Below, in pieces: positions 14,176-23,062 of a stretch of 37,738 bases of DNA. A program made the position numbers and the translations under genes. Source of the DNA: an uncultured Microbacterium sp. Its GTDB lineage: Bacteria; Actinomycetota; Actinomycetes; Actinomycetales; Microbacteriaceae. Under the pieces are notes generated by a model, which saw only the letters and a program-made list of their open reading frames with translations, searched no databases and was not told the DNA's origin. The DNA is taken from NCBI GenBank assembly GCA_937988695.1, contig CALKHM010000128.1, positions 1 through 37,738 on the forward strand. The letters are read 5' to 3'. Numbering within the stretch: the first letter of the stretch is position 1; every line of letters begins with the position of its first letter.

Positions 14176-14868
14176 GTGGTTCAGGTTCTGGTTCTCAGCT
14201 CGGCACGCGACAGCGCCCTGCCCACCCTCGAGCTGCTCGGCCACCGGGTGCTGACGATCCCCGCCGAGCCCGCGCAGCTGGTGGGGGCACCACGCGCCGA
14301 CGTCATCCTGCTGGATGCCCGCACCGACCTGGTCGCGGCCAAGTCGCTGTGCCGGATCCTTACCACCACGGGCCTGGAGGCGCCGCTGATCCTCGTGGTG
14401 ACCGAGGGCGGGATGGCGGCGGTGGCGGCGGACTGGGGAGTGGCCGACGTCATGCTGAGCACCGCGGGCCCGGCAGAGACCGAGGCACGGCTGCGCCTGG
14501 CGATCGGAAAGGACCAGGCCGCGGCATCCACCCCGGCGCAGGTGCACACGTCGGGGCTGAGCATCGACGAGGCGGCCTACTCGGCGAAGCTGCACGGCAG
14601 GCCGCTGGATCTCACCTACAAGGAGTTCCAGCTGCTGCACTTCCTGGCGATGCACCCCTCGCGCGTGTTCACCCGCGAGCAGCTGCTGAGCGAGGTGTGG
14701 GGGTACGACTACTTCGGCGGCACGCGCACCGTCGACGTTCACGTACGGCGGCTGCGCGCGAAGCTGGGCGAGTTCGAGCAGCTCATCGGCACGGTGCGCA
14801 ACGTCGGATATCGCTTCAATGTGACCGAAGACGACGAGACCGAGACCGCAGGTGCGGCACCCCGTTGA
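14176..14868 (+). CDS. GlnR-like orphan winged-helix response regulator
   Basis: The 230-aa OmpR-type protein has an atypical receiver and a C-terminal winged helix (LDLTYKEFQLLHFLAMHPSRVF, then DVHVRRLRAKLGEFE). The receiver keeps Asp47 (VILLDARTDLVAAKSLC) but has Ser-Ser where the DD/ED metal pocket should be. This is the arrangement in actinobacterial GlnR, the nitrogen regulator that works without phosphorylation. The overall sequence of the receiver (LELLGHRVLTIPAEP) also resembles GlnR (Rv0818). GTG at 14176 has GGGAGG 5 nt upstream. Proximity to ppk and pstSCAB would place nitrogen and phosphate control together, as in Streptomyces and mycobacteria where glnR lies near pst or mshD. Confidence 0.8.
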   Translation: MVQVLVLSSARDSALPTLELLGHRVLTIPAEPAQLVGAPRADVILLDARTDLVAAKSLCRILTTTGLEAPLILVVTEGGMAAVAADWGVADVMLSTAGPAETEARLRLAIGKDQAAASTPAQVHTSGLSIDEAAYSAKLHGRPLDLTYKEFQLLHFLAMHPSRVFTREQLLSEVWGYDYFGGTRTVDVHVRRLRAKLGEFEQLIGTVRNVGYRFNVTEDDETETAGAAPR

Positions 14869-14895
14869 CCGACGGGCGCATCGTCCTGCAATGAT

Positions 14896-17067
14896 GTGAT
14901 GATGATCGAACACGGGGCTCTGGACACCGGGCTGGATGACGGCGAGGACGACGATTTCGACCTCGAAGAGGTCTACGACTCCGAGCTTCCCGAGGGTCGG
15001 TATCTCGACCGCGAGCTGAGCTGGCTGGCGTTCAACCAGCGCGTGCTCGAGCTGGCGGAGGATCCCTCGCTGCCGGTGCTGGAACGGGCGAACTTCCTCG
15101 CCATCTTCGCCAGCAACCTCGACGAGTTCTTCATGGTGCGCGTGGCGGGGCTGCGCCGTCGCATCCTCACCGGCCTGGCGGTGCCCACCAACGTCGGACG
15201 CGCACCGCAGGACGTGCTCGCCGACATCTCCGCCGAGGCGCACCGCCTGCAGCTGCGGCACGCAGACGCCTGGATGCGGCTGGTGGGGCCCGCCCTCGCC
15301 GAGGCGGGCATCGACTTCCTGTCGTGGGACGACCTCACCGGCGACGAGCGCGACGACCTCTACCGGTACTTCCAGGACAAGGTGTTCCCGGTGCTCACGC
15401 CGCTCGCGGTCGACCCGGCGCATCCCTTCCCATACATCTCCGGGCTCTCCCTGAACCTCGCCATCCGCATCCGCAACGCGCGCACCGGCCGGCAGGACTT
15501 CGCGCGTCTGAAGGTGCCGCCCATGCTGCCGCGGTTCGTGCGCATCGACGACGAATCGGACCGGATCCGCTTCCTGCCCCTGGAAGACCTCATCGCCAAC
15601 AACCTCGCCGACCTGTTCCCCGGGATGGAGGTGCTCGATCACCATGCGTTCCGTCTGACCCGCAACGAGGACGTGGAGATCGAGGAGGACGAGACCGAGA
15701 ACCTCATCCAGGCACTGGAGGCCGAGCTGCTGCGCCGGCGGTTCGGCCCGCCGATCCGGCTCGAGGTCACCGACGACATGGACGATCTCACCCTCGACCT
15801 GCTCATCGACGAGCTCGACATCACGGAGCAGCAGGTGTACCGGCTGCCCGGTCCGCTCGACCTCGGCGGCCTGTTCGGGCTGGGCCGCATCGACCGGCCC
15901 GAGCTGCGCTACCCTCTGCACGTGCCGGTCACGGCGATGGCCTTCCAGCCCGCCGAGCAGAACGGGCGCGCCGACCTGTTCGCGGCGATCCGCAAGAGCG
16001 ACGTGCTCGTGCATCATCCGTACGAGCCGTTCGCGACCAGCGTCCAGGCCTTCCTCGAGCAGGCGGCGAAGGACCCGCACGTGCTGGCCATCAAGCAGAC
16101 CCTCTATCGCACGTCGGGCGACAGCCCGATCGTGCAGGCGCTGATCGACGCCGCCGAGGCCGGCAAGCAGGTGCTGGCGCTGGTGGAGGTGAAGGCGCGG
16201 TTCGACGAGGCCGCGAACATCACCTGGGCACGCAAACTCGAGAAGGTCGGCGTGCACGTCGTGTACGGCCTGGTCGGCTTGAAGACCCATGCGAAGCTGG
16301 CGCTGGTCATCCGCGAGGAGGAGGGTCAGCTGCGCAGCTATGCGCACATCGGCACTGGCAACTACAACCCGAAGACCAGCCGCATCTACGAGGACTTCGG
16401 CCTGTTCACCATCGACGAACAGGTGGGCCGCGACCTCATCCGGCTGTTCAACGAGCTGTCCGGCTACGCGATCGAGAAGAAGTTCAAACGACTGCTGGTG
16501 GCCCCGCGCTACCTTCGCAAGGGCCTGCTGCGACTGATCGACAAGGAGCGGCGCAACGCGCTGGCGGGAAAGCCCGCGCGCATCCGGATCAAGGTCAACT
16601 CGATGGTCGACGAGCAGATCATCGACGCCCTGTACCGGGCCAGCCAGGCCGGCGTCCAGGTGCAGGTGTGGGTGCGCGGCATCTGCAGCCTGAAGCCGGG
16701 GGTGACCGGGATGAGCGAGAACATCACGGTCCGCAGCATCCTGGGCCGCTACCTCGAGCACTCCCGCATCTTCTCGTTCGGCGGGGCCGGCGATCCGCAG
16801 GTGTACATCGGCAGCGCGGACATGATGCACCGCAACCTCGATCGGCGCATCGAGGCGCTGGTGCGGGTCACCTCACCGACCCAGATCAAGGCGCTGGAAG
16901 ACCTGTTCACCCTCGCGATGAGCGAGGGCACGAGCTCATGGCACCTGCAGGCCGACGGCGACTGGGTCCGGCACAGCGTGAACGAGAACGGGAAGAGACT
17001 CGTCGACCTGCAGGACAAGACGATGACGAACGTGCAGCGCCGTCGCCGCGCCCGGGCGGTGCGATGA
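14896..17067 (+). CDS. ppk1: Polyphosphate kinase 1
   Basis: The 723-aa enzyme reversibly polymerises ATP gamma-phosphate into polyphosphate. The N and head domains (YLDRELSWLAFNQRVLELAED, FASNLDEFFMVRVAGL) precede the two phospholipase-D-like catalytic domains. SYAHIGTGNYNPKTSRIYED carries the autophosphorylated His, and HRNLDRRIEALVRV the second conserved His region. The N-terminus has an acidic leader (DDGEDDDFDLEEVYD). Three in-frame starts are consecutive (GTG 14896, ATG 14899, ATG 14902), and no clear Shine-Dalgarno chooses among them. The stop overlaps the next gene by 4 nt (ATGA), so Ppk1 and the MutT1-like enzyme are coupled. Confidence 0.97.
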   Translation: MMMIEHGALDTGLDDGEDDDFDLEEVYDSELPEGRYLDRELSWLAFNQRVLELAEDPSLPVLERANFLAIFASNLDEFFMVRVAGLRRRILTGLAVPTNVGRAPQDVLADISAEAHRLQLRHADAWMRLVGPALAEAGIDFLSWDDLTGDERDDLYRYFQDKVFPVLTPLAVDPAHPFPYISGLSLNLAIRIRNARTGRQDFARLKVPPMLPRFVRIDDESDRIRFLPLEDLIANNLADLFPGMEVLDHHAFRLTRNEDVEIEEDETENLIQALEAELLRRRFGPPIRLEVTDDMDDLTLDLLIDELDITEQQVYRLPGPLDLGGLFGLGRIDRPELRYPLHVPVTAMAFQPAEQNGRADLFAAIRKSDVLVHHPYEPFATSVQAFLEQAAKDPHVLAIKQTLYRTSGDSPIVQALIDAAEAGKQVLALVEVKARFDEAANITWARKLEKVGVHVVYGLVGLKTHAKLALVIREEEGQLRSYAHIGTGNYNPKTSRIYEDFGLFTIDEQVGRDLIRLFNELSGYAIEKKFKRLLVAPRYLRKGLLRLIDKERRNALAGKPARIRIKVNSMVDEQIIDALYRASQAGVQVQVWVRGICSLKPGVTGMSENITVRSILGRYLEHSRIFSFGGAGDPQVYIGSADMMHRNLDRRIEALVRVTSPTQIKALEDLFTLAMSEGTSSWHLQADGDWVRHSVNENGKRLVDLQDKTMTNVQRRRRARAVR

Positions 17068-18002
17068 GCGAGACCGCCGTCTACGCCGCGGGAGGCGTCG
17101 TGTGGCGACTGGTGGAGGGCAAGCTCAAGGTGCTCGTGATCCATCGCACGGCGTACGCCGACGTGACCCTGCCCAAGGGCAAGGTCGACGCCGGGGAGAT
17201 GCTCGCGGCCACGGCCGTGCGCGAGATCCTCGAGGAGACCGGGATCGCCGTGTCGCTCGGTGTACCGGTGGGAGTCTCCCGCTACGCCCTGCCCAGCGGT
17301 CGCACGAAGATCGTGCACTACTGGTCGACGTTCGCCTCCGATGACGCGATCCGGGCATCCCGGTTCGTGCCCAACAAGGAGATCGCGGCGATCGAGTGGC
17401 TCTCGCCGAAGAAGGCCGCGTCGCGGCTGAGCTATCCGGTCGATGTCGAGATCCTGGAGAACTTCCTCACCCTGGTCGACGACGGCGTCCGCAAGACGTT
17501 CCCGATCGTCGTGCAGCGGCACGCGAAGGCCCTCGGCCGCGAGGAGTGGGAGGGGGAGGATGCGCTGCGGCCGCTGGCCGCGCGCGGAGCCAAACAGGCC
17601 AAGGCCCTGGCAGCGCCCCTGCAGGCGTTCGGCGTCCGCAAGATCTACTCGTCGGACGCGGTCCGGTGTGTGAGCACCGTCACGCCGCTGGCGGCGGCAA
17701 GCGGGCATCGGATCCACCGCACGCCGGAGATCAGCCAGGATGCCTGGGAGGAGGGCACCTCGGACGTGCGAGCTGCCGTCGGCGCGCGCGTGCGGGCGGG
17801 CAAACCTGCCGTGCTGTGCAGCCATGGGCCGGTGCTGCCGGACATCCTGCGCGAGCTGGCGCTGGCCACCGGCACGCTGCGCGGCTCGTACCTCGACGAG
17901 GCGGCCGCCCTCCCGGTCGGCGCGTTCTCGGTGGCACACCTGTCGGCGGACAACCCGGGCTCGGGGATCATCTCGATCGAGACGCACGAGCCGAAGATCT
18001 GA
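17064..18002 (+). CDS. mutT1: MutT1-like Nudix hydrolase fused to a SixA-type histidine phosphatase
   Basis: The 312-aa bifunctional protein has an N-terminal Nudix domain whose box fits GX5EX7REUXEEXGU at residues 39-61 (GKVDAGE...REILEETGI). Its C-terminal histidine-phosphatase domain has QRHAKAL (RHG-type), YSSDAVRC and CSHGPVLPDIL. Mycobacterial MutT1 has this architecture; it hydrolyses 8-oxo-(d)GTP and diadenosine polyphosphates. The start overlaps the ppk stop, so polyphosphate synthesis and nucleotide polyphosphate clean-up are co-expressed. In M. tuberculosis mutT1 and ppk are also adjacent. A phosphate-regulated gap with PHO boxes follows. Confidence 0.93.
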   Translation: MSETAVYAAGGVVWRLVEGKLKVLVIHRTAYADVTLPKGKVDAGEMLAATAVREILEETGIAVSLGVPVGVSRYALPSGRTKIVHYWSTFASDDAIRASRFVPNKEIAAIEWLSPKKAASRLSYPVDVEILENFLTLVDDGVRKTFPIVVQRHAKALGREEWEGEDALRPLAARGAKQAKALAAPLQAFGVRKIYSSDAVRCVSTVTPLAAASGHRIHRTPEISQDAWEEGTSDVRAAVGARVRAGKPAVLCSHGPVLPDILRELALATGTLRGSYLDEAAALPVGAFSVAHLSADNPGSGIISIETHEPKI

Positions 18003-18013
18003 CGGGTCGGGCT

Positions 18014-18068
18014 GTTCACCTTCCGTTCACCCGAACAGCGCAGTCTGGTCACCATGGCGATCTACCGT
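18014..18068 (+). promoter_or_regulatory. PHO boxes and -10 element of pstSCAB
   Basis: GTTCACC repeats at 18014 and 18025 and GGTCACC at 18047 sit on one 11-bp register (18014, 18025, 18036, 18047), with the 18036 unit diverged. This is the direct-repeat PHO-box format for PhoP/RegX3 binding. A TACCGT hexamer (18063-18068) downstream is a plausible -10, with start near 18075 and a leader of about 50 nt before pstS. Confidence 0.75.
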
Positions 18069-18124
18069 CGTGGCGAGCCCCGCACAGCGGGGCCGACAAC
18101 CCGACAACGTGAAGGATTCACACA

Positions 18125-19228
18125 GTGAAGCTCACCCGCATTGCCCCTCTCGGCGCGCTGATCGCGGCCGGTGCCCTGGTCCTGGCCGGCTGCGCCTCGA
18201 ACGAAGCGGGCGCCACCGACGCGGCGCCGTCCGGCGGCACGTCCGCCAGTGCGCTGTCCGGCACGATCAACGGCATCGGCTCGTCCGCACAGGGGGTCGC
18301 CCAGCAGACCTGGATCGCCGGCATCCCGACCGCCAATCCCGACCTCACCATCAACTACGACCCGCAGGGCTCCCGCGCCGGCCGCAAGAGCTTCATCTCG
18401 GGCGCCGCCGACTTCGCCGGTTCCGACGCCGCGCTGAAGGACGAGGAGCTGGCCGGCACGTTCGCGCTGTGCGCCGACGGGACTGCGGCCATCGACCTGC
18501 CGGTGTACATCTCCCCGATCGCCATCGCGTACAACGTCGCCGGCGTGAGCGACCTGAAGCTGGATGCCTCGACCATCGCCGGCATCTTCTCCGGGAAGAT
18601 CACGACCTGGAACGACCCGAAGATCGTCGCCCTCAACAAGGGCGCGGCACTTCCGAGCGCCGCGATCACCGTGGTGCACCGTTCGGATGACTCGGGCACG
18701 ACACAGAACTTCACCGAGTACCTCGCCGCCAACGCGAAGGACGTCTGGACCGCCCCGTCCGGACAGACCTTCCCGTATCAGGTCGGTGACGCGGCCAAGG
18801 GCACCTCGGGGGTCGCCGAGGCCACCAAGAACGCGAAGAACTCGATCACCTACATCGACGAGTCGGGGGCGGCGGGCCTGTCCATCGCGCAGCTGAAGGT
18901 CGGCGACGCGTTCGTGAAGATCTCCGCGACCGGTGCGGCAGCGGTCGTGGCCGACTCACCGCTGGTCGCCGGTCGCGGCGCCAACGACCTGGCGATCGCG
19001 ATCAACCGCACCGACACCCAGGCGAACGCCTGGCCGCTGGTGCTGGTCTCGTACATCATCGCCTGCCAGCAGTACCAGGACGCCGCCAAGGGCGCCCTGG
19101 TCAGCCAGTACATCCAGTACGTGGCCGGCGACGCCGCCCAGCAGTCGGCGGCGTCGCAGGCGGGCTCTGCACCGCTGTCGGCCGAGCTGTCGGCCAAGGT
19201 CATCGCAGCCGCGAAGACGATCAAGTAA
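18125..19228 (+). CDS. pstS: Phosphate ABC transporter substrate-binding lipoprotein
   Basis: The 367-aa periplasmic-type phosphate-binding protein is anchored as a lipoprotein: a signal segment ends in LVLAGC with lipidated Cys. Phosphate-binding segments are recognisable: INGIGSSAQGVAQQTW (SSA), YDPQGSRAGRKSFISGAADFAGSD, and HRSDDSGTTQNFTEYL. It delivers inorganic phosphate to PstC-PstA. PHO boxes and a -10 element precede it. pstC begins 10 nt after its stop, so it heads the pstSCAB operon. Confidence 0.97.
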   Translation: MKLTRIAPLGALIAAGALVLAGCASNEAGATDAAPSGGTSASALSGTINGIGSSAQGVAQQTWIAGIPTANPDLTINYDPQGSRAGRKSFISGAADFAGSDAALKDEELAGTFALCADGTAAIDLPVYISPIAIAYNVAGVSDLKLDASTIAGIFSGKITTWNDPKIVALNKGAALPSAAITVVHRSDDSGTTQNFTEYLAANAKDVWTAPSGQTFPYQVGDAAKGTSGVAEATKNAKNSITYIDESGAAGLSIAQLKVGDAFVKISATGAAAVVADSPLVAGRGANDLAIAINRTDTQANAWPLVLVSYIIACQQYQDAAKGALVSQYIQYVAGDAAQQSAASQAGSAPLSAELSAKVIAAAKTIK

Positions 19229-19238
19229 CAGGAATCGA

Positions 19239-20165
19239 ATGACGACGAAAGTCACTGTCCGCGTCGGCGACCGGGTGTTCTCCACGACCACCGTGGTCGC
19301 CGGCGTGGTCATCCTCGCGACGCTCGCCGCCGTCGCGATCTTCCTGGTCATCCAGAGCATCCCCGCTCTGCTGGCCCCCAAGGGGGGACTGCCGAACGGG
19401 GCGACGAACTTCTGGCAGTATGTCGGCCCGTTGGTGTTCGGCACGGTGTGGGCGGCGTTCCTCGCGCTGCTGTTCGCCACCCCGCTGTCGGTGGGCATCG
19501 CCCTGTTCATCTCGCACTATGCGCCCCGGCGCGTGTCGCAGACGCTCGGGTACATCATCGACCTGCTGGCGGCGGTCCCCTCGGTCGTGTTCGGCCTGTG
19601 GGGCATCGTGGTGCTCGCCCCGTTCGTGCAGCCGCTGTACCAGTGGCTCGGCGACAACCTCGGCTGGATCCCGCTGTTCGCCGGCCCGGTGTCCGGCACC
19701 GGGCGCACGATCCTGACCGCTGCCATCGTGCTGGCAGTCATGGTCATCCCGATCATGACCGCGATCTGCCGCGAGGTGTTCCTGCAGGCACCGCGGCTGC
19801 ACGAGGAAGCCGCGCTGGCGCTGGGAGCCACGCGGTGGGAGATGATCCGGATGGCGGTGCTGCCGTTCGCGCGCAGCGGCATCATCTCGGCGATCATGCT
19901 GGGCCTGGGCCGGGCGCTGGGTGAGACCTTCGCCGTGGCGATGGTGCTCTCCCCCGCGTTCATCGTCAAGTTCGCCGTGCTGCAGGCGCAGAACCCCAAC
20001 ACGATCGCCGCGAACATCGCGCTGCAGTTCCCGGAGGCCACCGGCCTCTCGGTGAACGCGCTGGTGGCGTCCGGCCTCGTGCTGTTCGCGGTGACACTTC
20101 TGGTCAACGTGCTGGCGCGCTGGATCATCAGCCGGCGTGCGGCCTTCTCGGGAGCGAACGGATGA
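19239..20165 (+). CDS. pstC: Phosphate ABC transporter permease PstC
   Basis: The 308-aa permease has an N-terminal membrane helix (VVAGVVILATLAAVAIFLVI) and about six helices in all. It carries the family segments DLLAAVPSVVFGLWGI and the EAA loop (EEAALALGATRWEMIRMAVLPFARSG), which contacts PstB. The ATG at 19239 follows AGGAATCG closely and matches family N-termini (MTTKVTVRVGDRVFS). The stop overlaps pstA by 4 nt. It forms the phosphate channel with PstA. Confidence 0.96.
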   Translation: MTTKVTVRVGDRVFSTTTVVAGVVILATLAAVAIFLVIQSIPALLAPKGGLPNGATNFWQYVGPLVFGTVWAAFLALLFATPLSVGIALFISHYAPRRVSQTLGYIIDLLAAVPSVVFGLWGIVVLAPFVQPLYQWLGDNLGWIPLFAGPVSGTGRTILTAAIVLAVMVIPIMTAICREVFLQAPRLHEEAALALGATRWEMIRMAVLPFARSGIISAIMLGLGRALGETFAVAMVLSPAFIVKFAVLQAQNPNTIAANIALQFPEATGLSVNALVASGLVLFAVTLLVNVLARWIISRRAAFSGANG

Positions 20166-21274
20166 CCACCACCTCCGATGCCACCGTCGCGGTCCGGCCC
20201 GCCGACGGCATCCATTCGCACGTGCCGCTGACCGGCGGGCGGTTGCCACGCGGATCGGCCTGGCTGGTGCTGGCCGGCGGCTGGGCGTTCGCCGGCGTCT
20301 TCTTCGCCCTGCTGTGGGCGGGCGGGGTGACCACGACGTTCAGCATCGTGGGCACGGTCTTCTTCGGCACGGTGCTGTTCGACATCGTGCTGTACGTCAT
20401 CTCCCGCATCGTCGAGGGCCCGCGCCGGGCGCTGGATCGCCTGGTCACCTCCCTGGTGTCGACGGCGTTCATCATCGCCCTGCTGCCGCTGATCTCGCTG
20501 ATCTGGACCGTCGTGGTCGGTGGCATGGCACGGCTGGACGCGTCGTTTTTCACCCAGTCGATGCGCAACGTGATCGGCGACGGCGGTGGCGCACTGCACG
20601 CGATCATGGGCACGCTGCTGATCACGCTGGCGGCCACCATCATCTCGGTGCCGATCGGACTGCTGACCTCGATCTACCTCGTCGAGTACGGACGCGGATC
20701 GCTGGCCAAGGCGATCACCTTCCTCGTCGACGTCATGACCGGCATCCCATCGATCGTGGCGGGCCTGTTCACCTTCGCTCTGTTCGCGCTGGTCCTCGGG
20801 CCAGCGGCACGGAGCGGGTTCATGGGTGCGATCGCCTTGTCGGTGCTGATGATCCCGGTGGTCGTGCGATCGAGCGAGGAGATCCTGCGTCTCGTGCCGG
20901 CCGAGCTGCGTGAGGCGTCGTACGCACTGGGGGTGCCTAAGTGGCTCACGATCCTGCGGATCGTGCTGCCCACCTCGCTCGCGGGTATCGTCACCGGTGT
21001 GATGCTGGCCATCGCCCGCGTGATCGGCGAGACCGCGCCATTGCTGCTGGTGACCGGCTTCACCTTCAGCATGAACTACAACCTGTTCAACGATCGGATG
21101 ATGACGCTCCCGGTGTTCGTGTACACGCAGTACGTCCAGGCCGCGGGCGTCAGCGCACAGGCCTCCGTCGACCGCGCGTGGACTGCGGCGCTCACCCTCA
21201 TCGTCATCATGCTGGTGCTCAACCTCGCCGGGCGCCTCATCGCCAAGTTCTTCGCGCCCAAGCGCGGCCTGTGA
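20162..21274 (+). CDS. pstA: Phosphate ABC transporter permease PstA
   Basis: The 370-aa permease has the PstA core with DVMTGIPSIVAGLFTFALF and an EAA loop (LREASYALGVPKWLTILRIVLPTS). The N-terminus is about 70 residues longer than in E. coli PstA and contains two extra predicted helices (WLVLAGGWAFAGVFFALLW and the following TVFFGTVLFDIVLYVI). This extended form is usual in actinobacteria. It overlaps pstC by 4 nt and ends 14 nt before pstB. Confidence 0.96.
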   Translation: MTTTSDATVAVRPADGIHSHVPLTGGRLPRGSAWLVLAGGWAFAGVFFALLWAGGVTTTFSIVGTVFFGTVLFDIVLYVISRIVEGPRRALDRLVTSLVSTAFIIALLPLISLIWTVVVGGMARLDASFFTQSMRNVIGDGGGALHAIMGTLLITLAATIISVPIGLLTSIYLVEYGRGSLAKAITFLVDVMTGIPSIVAGLFTFALFALVLGPAARSGFMGAIALSVLMIPVVVRSSEEILRLVPAELREASYALGVPKWLTILRIVLPTSLAGIVTGVMLAIARVIGETAPLLLVTGFTFSMNYNLFNDRMMTLPVFVYTQYVQAAGVSAQASVDRAWTAALTLIVIMLVLNLAGRLIAKFFAPKRGL

Positions 21275-21288
21275 TCCGAAGGAGACCC

Positions 21289-22068
21289 GTGTCCAAGAGC
21301 ATCGACGTCACCGATCTGAACGTCTGGTACGGCGACTTTCTCGCCGTCGAAGGCGTGAGCATGCACATCGAGCCGCGCAGCGTCACCGCGTTCATCGGCC
21401 CGTCGGGCTGCGGCAAGTCCACGTTCCTGCGCACGCTGAACCGTATGCACGAGGTCATCCCCGGCGCACGGGTGGGCGGCCAGGTGCTGCTGGACGGCGA
21501 CGACCTGTACGGTGCCGGCATCGATCCGGTGGCGGTGCGCCGCCAGGTGGGGATGGTCTTCCAGCGCCCGAACCCGTTCCCGACGATGTCGATCCGCGAG
21601 AACGTGCTGGCAGGCGTGCGCCTGAACAACAAGCGCATCTCGAAGTCCGACGCGGAAGACCTCGTGGAGCGTTCGTTGCGCGGGGCGAACCTGTGGAATG
21701 AGGTCAAGGACCGTCTGAGCAAGCCCGGATCCGGCTTGTCGGGCGGCCAGCAGCAGCGCTTGTGCATCGCGCGCGCGATCGCCGTCTCTCCCCAGGTGCT
21801 GCTCATGGACGAGCCGTGCTCGGCCCTGGACCCCATCTCCACGTACGCGATCGAAGAGCTCATCGCGCAGCTGAAGACCGAGTACACGATCGTGATCGTC
21901 ACGCACAACATGCAGCAGGCCTCGCGGGTGTCGGAGAAGACGGCGTTCTTCAACATCGCCGGAACCGGCAAGCCGGGCAAGCTCATCGAGTACGGTGACA
22001 CCGCGACGCTGTTCACGACGCCGCAGGAACAGGCCACCGAGGACTACGTCTCCGGCCGCTTCGGCTGA
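21289..22068 (+). CDS. pstB: Phosphate ABC transporter ATP-binding protein PstB
   Basis: The 259-aa ATPase is complete: Walker A GPSGCGKST, the PstB-specific QRPNPFPTMSI Q-loop, signature LSGGQQQRL, Walker B LLMDEPCSALD and H-loop VIVTHNM. It energises phosphate import. The GTG at 21289 has AAGGAG about 6 nt upstream. A hairpin immediately downstream ends the operon opposite the convergent pabC-like gene. Confidence 0.97.
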   Translation: MSKSIDVTDLNVWYGDFLAVEGVSMHIEPRSVTAFIGPSGCGKSTFLRTLNRMHEVIPGARVGGQVLLDGDDLYGAGIDPVAVRRQVGMVFQRPNPFPTMSIRENVLAGVRLNNKRISKSDAEDLVERSLRGANLWNEVKDRLSKPGSGLSGGQQQRLCIARAIAVSPQVLLMDEPCSALDPISTYAIEELIAQLKTEYTIVIVTHNMQQASRVSEKTAFFNIAGTGKPGKLIEYGDTATLFTTPQEQATEDYVSGRFG

Positions 22069-22083
22069 TCGGCGGCAGGCTCG

Positions 22084-22112
22084 CCGGTCGCGAGGCCCCT
22101 CGCCGCGACCGG
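22084..22112. terminator. Terminator between pstB and the convergent pabC-like gene
   Basis: A perfect 9-bp inverted repeat, CCGGTCGCG (22084-22092) and CGCGACCGG (22104-22112), has an 11-nt loop. It lies 16 nt after the pstB stop and abuts the stop of the opposite gene, so it may serve both strands. There is no U-tract. Confidence 0.65.
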
Positions 22113-22997
22113 TCAGTCGCGAGGGCTGAGCAGGTAGTCGTTGACGGATGCCGTCAGCTCGCGATCGACGGGAAGCGCGACGCCGTCCACGGCCGTGATG
22201 GGAGCCGCCAACCGCACGCTCGACAGCAGCCACGCGGCATCCGCCTGCTGCAGAGTCCGCACGGGGACCGTCTCGTACGCGGTGCGGTGGCCCTGCACGG
22301 CAAGGTGCTCGAACAGGCTGATCTGAGTCGTGCCGTGCAGGATGCCGCTTGCCACGGCCGGCGTCACGAAGCGGTCGCCGAGCCTGAGCACCACCGACGC
22401 GGTGGGCGCCTCGAGCACGACGCCGTCGCTGGAGACGAACACGGCATCGTCGGCTCCGCGGCGATGCGCTTCGCGCAGCGCCGCCATGTTCACCGCGTAC
22501 GAGAGCGTCTTCGCGCCCAGCAGCAGCCAAGGGGCACGGTCGGCGGCGCCCGCGTCGATGCCGCGGTCGAGAGTGACCACGCGCACGCCGTGCGCGCGCG
22601 CGACGGAGTTGTCGGCGGCGACGGCGGCGGTCACCCAGGCCGTCGGAGCGGGCCCGTGCTCGACACCGCGGCTGAGGATGAGCTTGATGACCGACTCCCC
22701 CGCACCACACGCCGCGGCGGCGCGCGCGACGGCCTGCCGCCACTGCTCGAGGTGCGGCGCGGGCAGATCGCACAGCAGCGCCGAGTGCGCGAGACGCTCC
22801 AGGTGCGCACCCACCTCCTGCGGATGCGCGTGGACGACGCCGATCGACTCGAAGACTCCGTCGCCGCGCTGCGTGCTCAGCTCGCTGATGCTCAAGGCCG
22901 GGGCCGACGGATCGAGCACCGTGAAGGTGGCGGCGAAGTCGTCGCGGGCATCGTCGGATGCCGCCGGGTCGATGAGCAGGGCGAAATGTGCGGCCAT
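22113..22997 (-). CDS. Aminotransferase class IV protein, aminodeoxychorismate lyase-like
   Basis: The 294-aa PLP enzyme is of fold type IV. The Schiff-base Lys is in LLGAKTLSYAVNM, with STQRGDGVFESIGV near the N-terminus and the DDAVFVSSDGVVLEAPTASVV segment that contacts PLP phosphate. PabC converts 4-amino-4-deoxychorismate to p-aminobenzoate for folate synthesis. Branched-chain or D-amino-acid transaminase relatives share the fold, so PabC is likely but not proven. The ATG at 22997 is preceded at 6 nt by TAAGCT, implying a leaderless mRNA. Confidence 0.85.
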   Translation of the reverse strand: MAAHFALLIDPAASDDARDDFAATFTVLDPSAPALSISELSTQRGDGVFESIGVVHAHPQEVGAHLERLAHSALLCDLPAPHLEQWRQAVARAAAACGAGESVIKLILSRGVEHGPAPTAWVTAAVAADNSVARAHGVRVVTLDRGIDAGAADRAPWLLLGAKTLSYAVNMAALREAHRRGADDAVFVSSDGVVLEAPTASVVLRLGDRFVTPAVASGILHGTTQISLFEHLAVQGHRTAYETVPVRTLQQADAAWLLSSVRLAAPITAVDGVALPVDRELTASVNDYLLSPRD

Positions 22998-23003
22998 GCG
23001 ATG

Positions 23004-23009
23004 AGCTTA
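23004..23009 (-). promoter_or_regulatory. Predicted leaderless promoter of the pabC-like gene
   Basis: TAAGCT on the minus strand is followed by CATCGC and the ATG at 22997, with no Shine-Dalgarno between. Confidence 0.6.
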
Positions 23010-23062
23010 GGACGTGGGCGGGCGCGTCCCGCGCGCGGGAATAGCCCGCCGACGACGTCGGT

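Noticed and set aside
14044..16830. 928-codon open frame on the strand opposite ppk1
   Set aside because: Long antisense frames are normal in GC-rich coding DNA; this one is His/Arg/Asp-rich without domain motifs and mirrors ppk1 and its neighbours.
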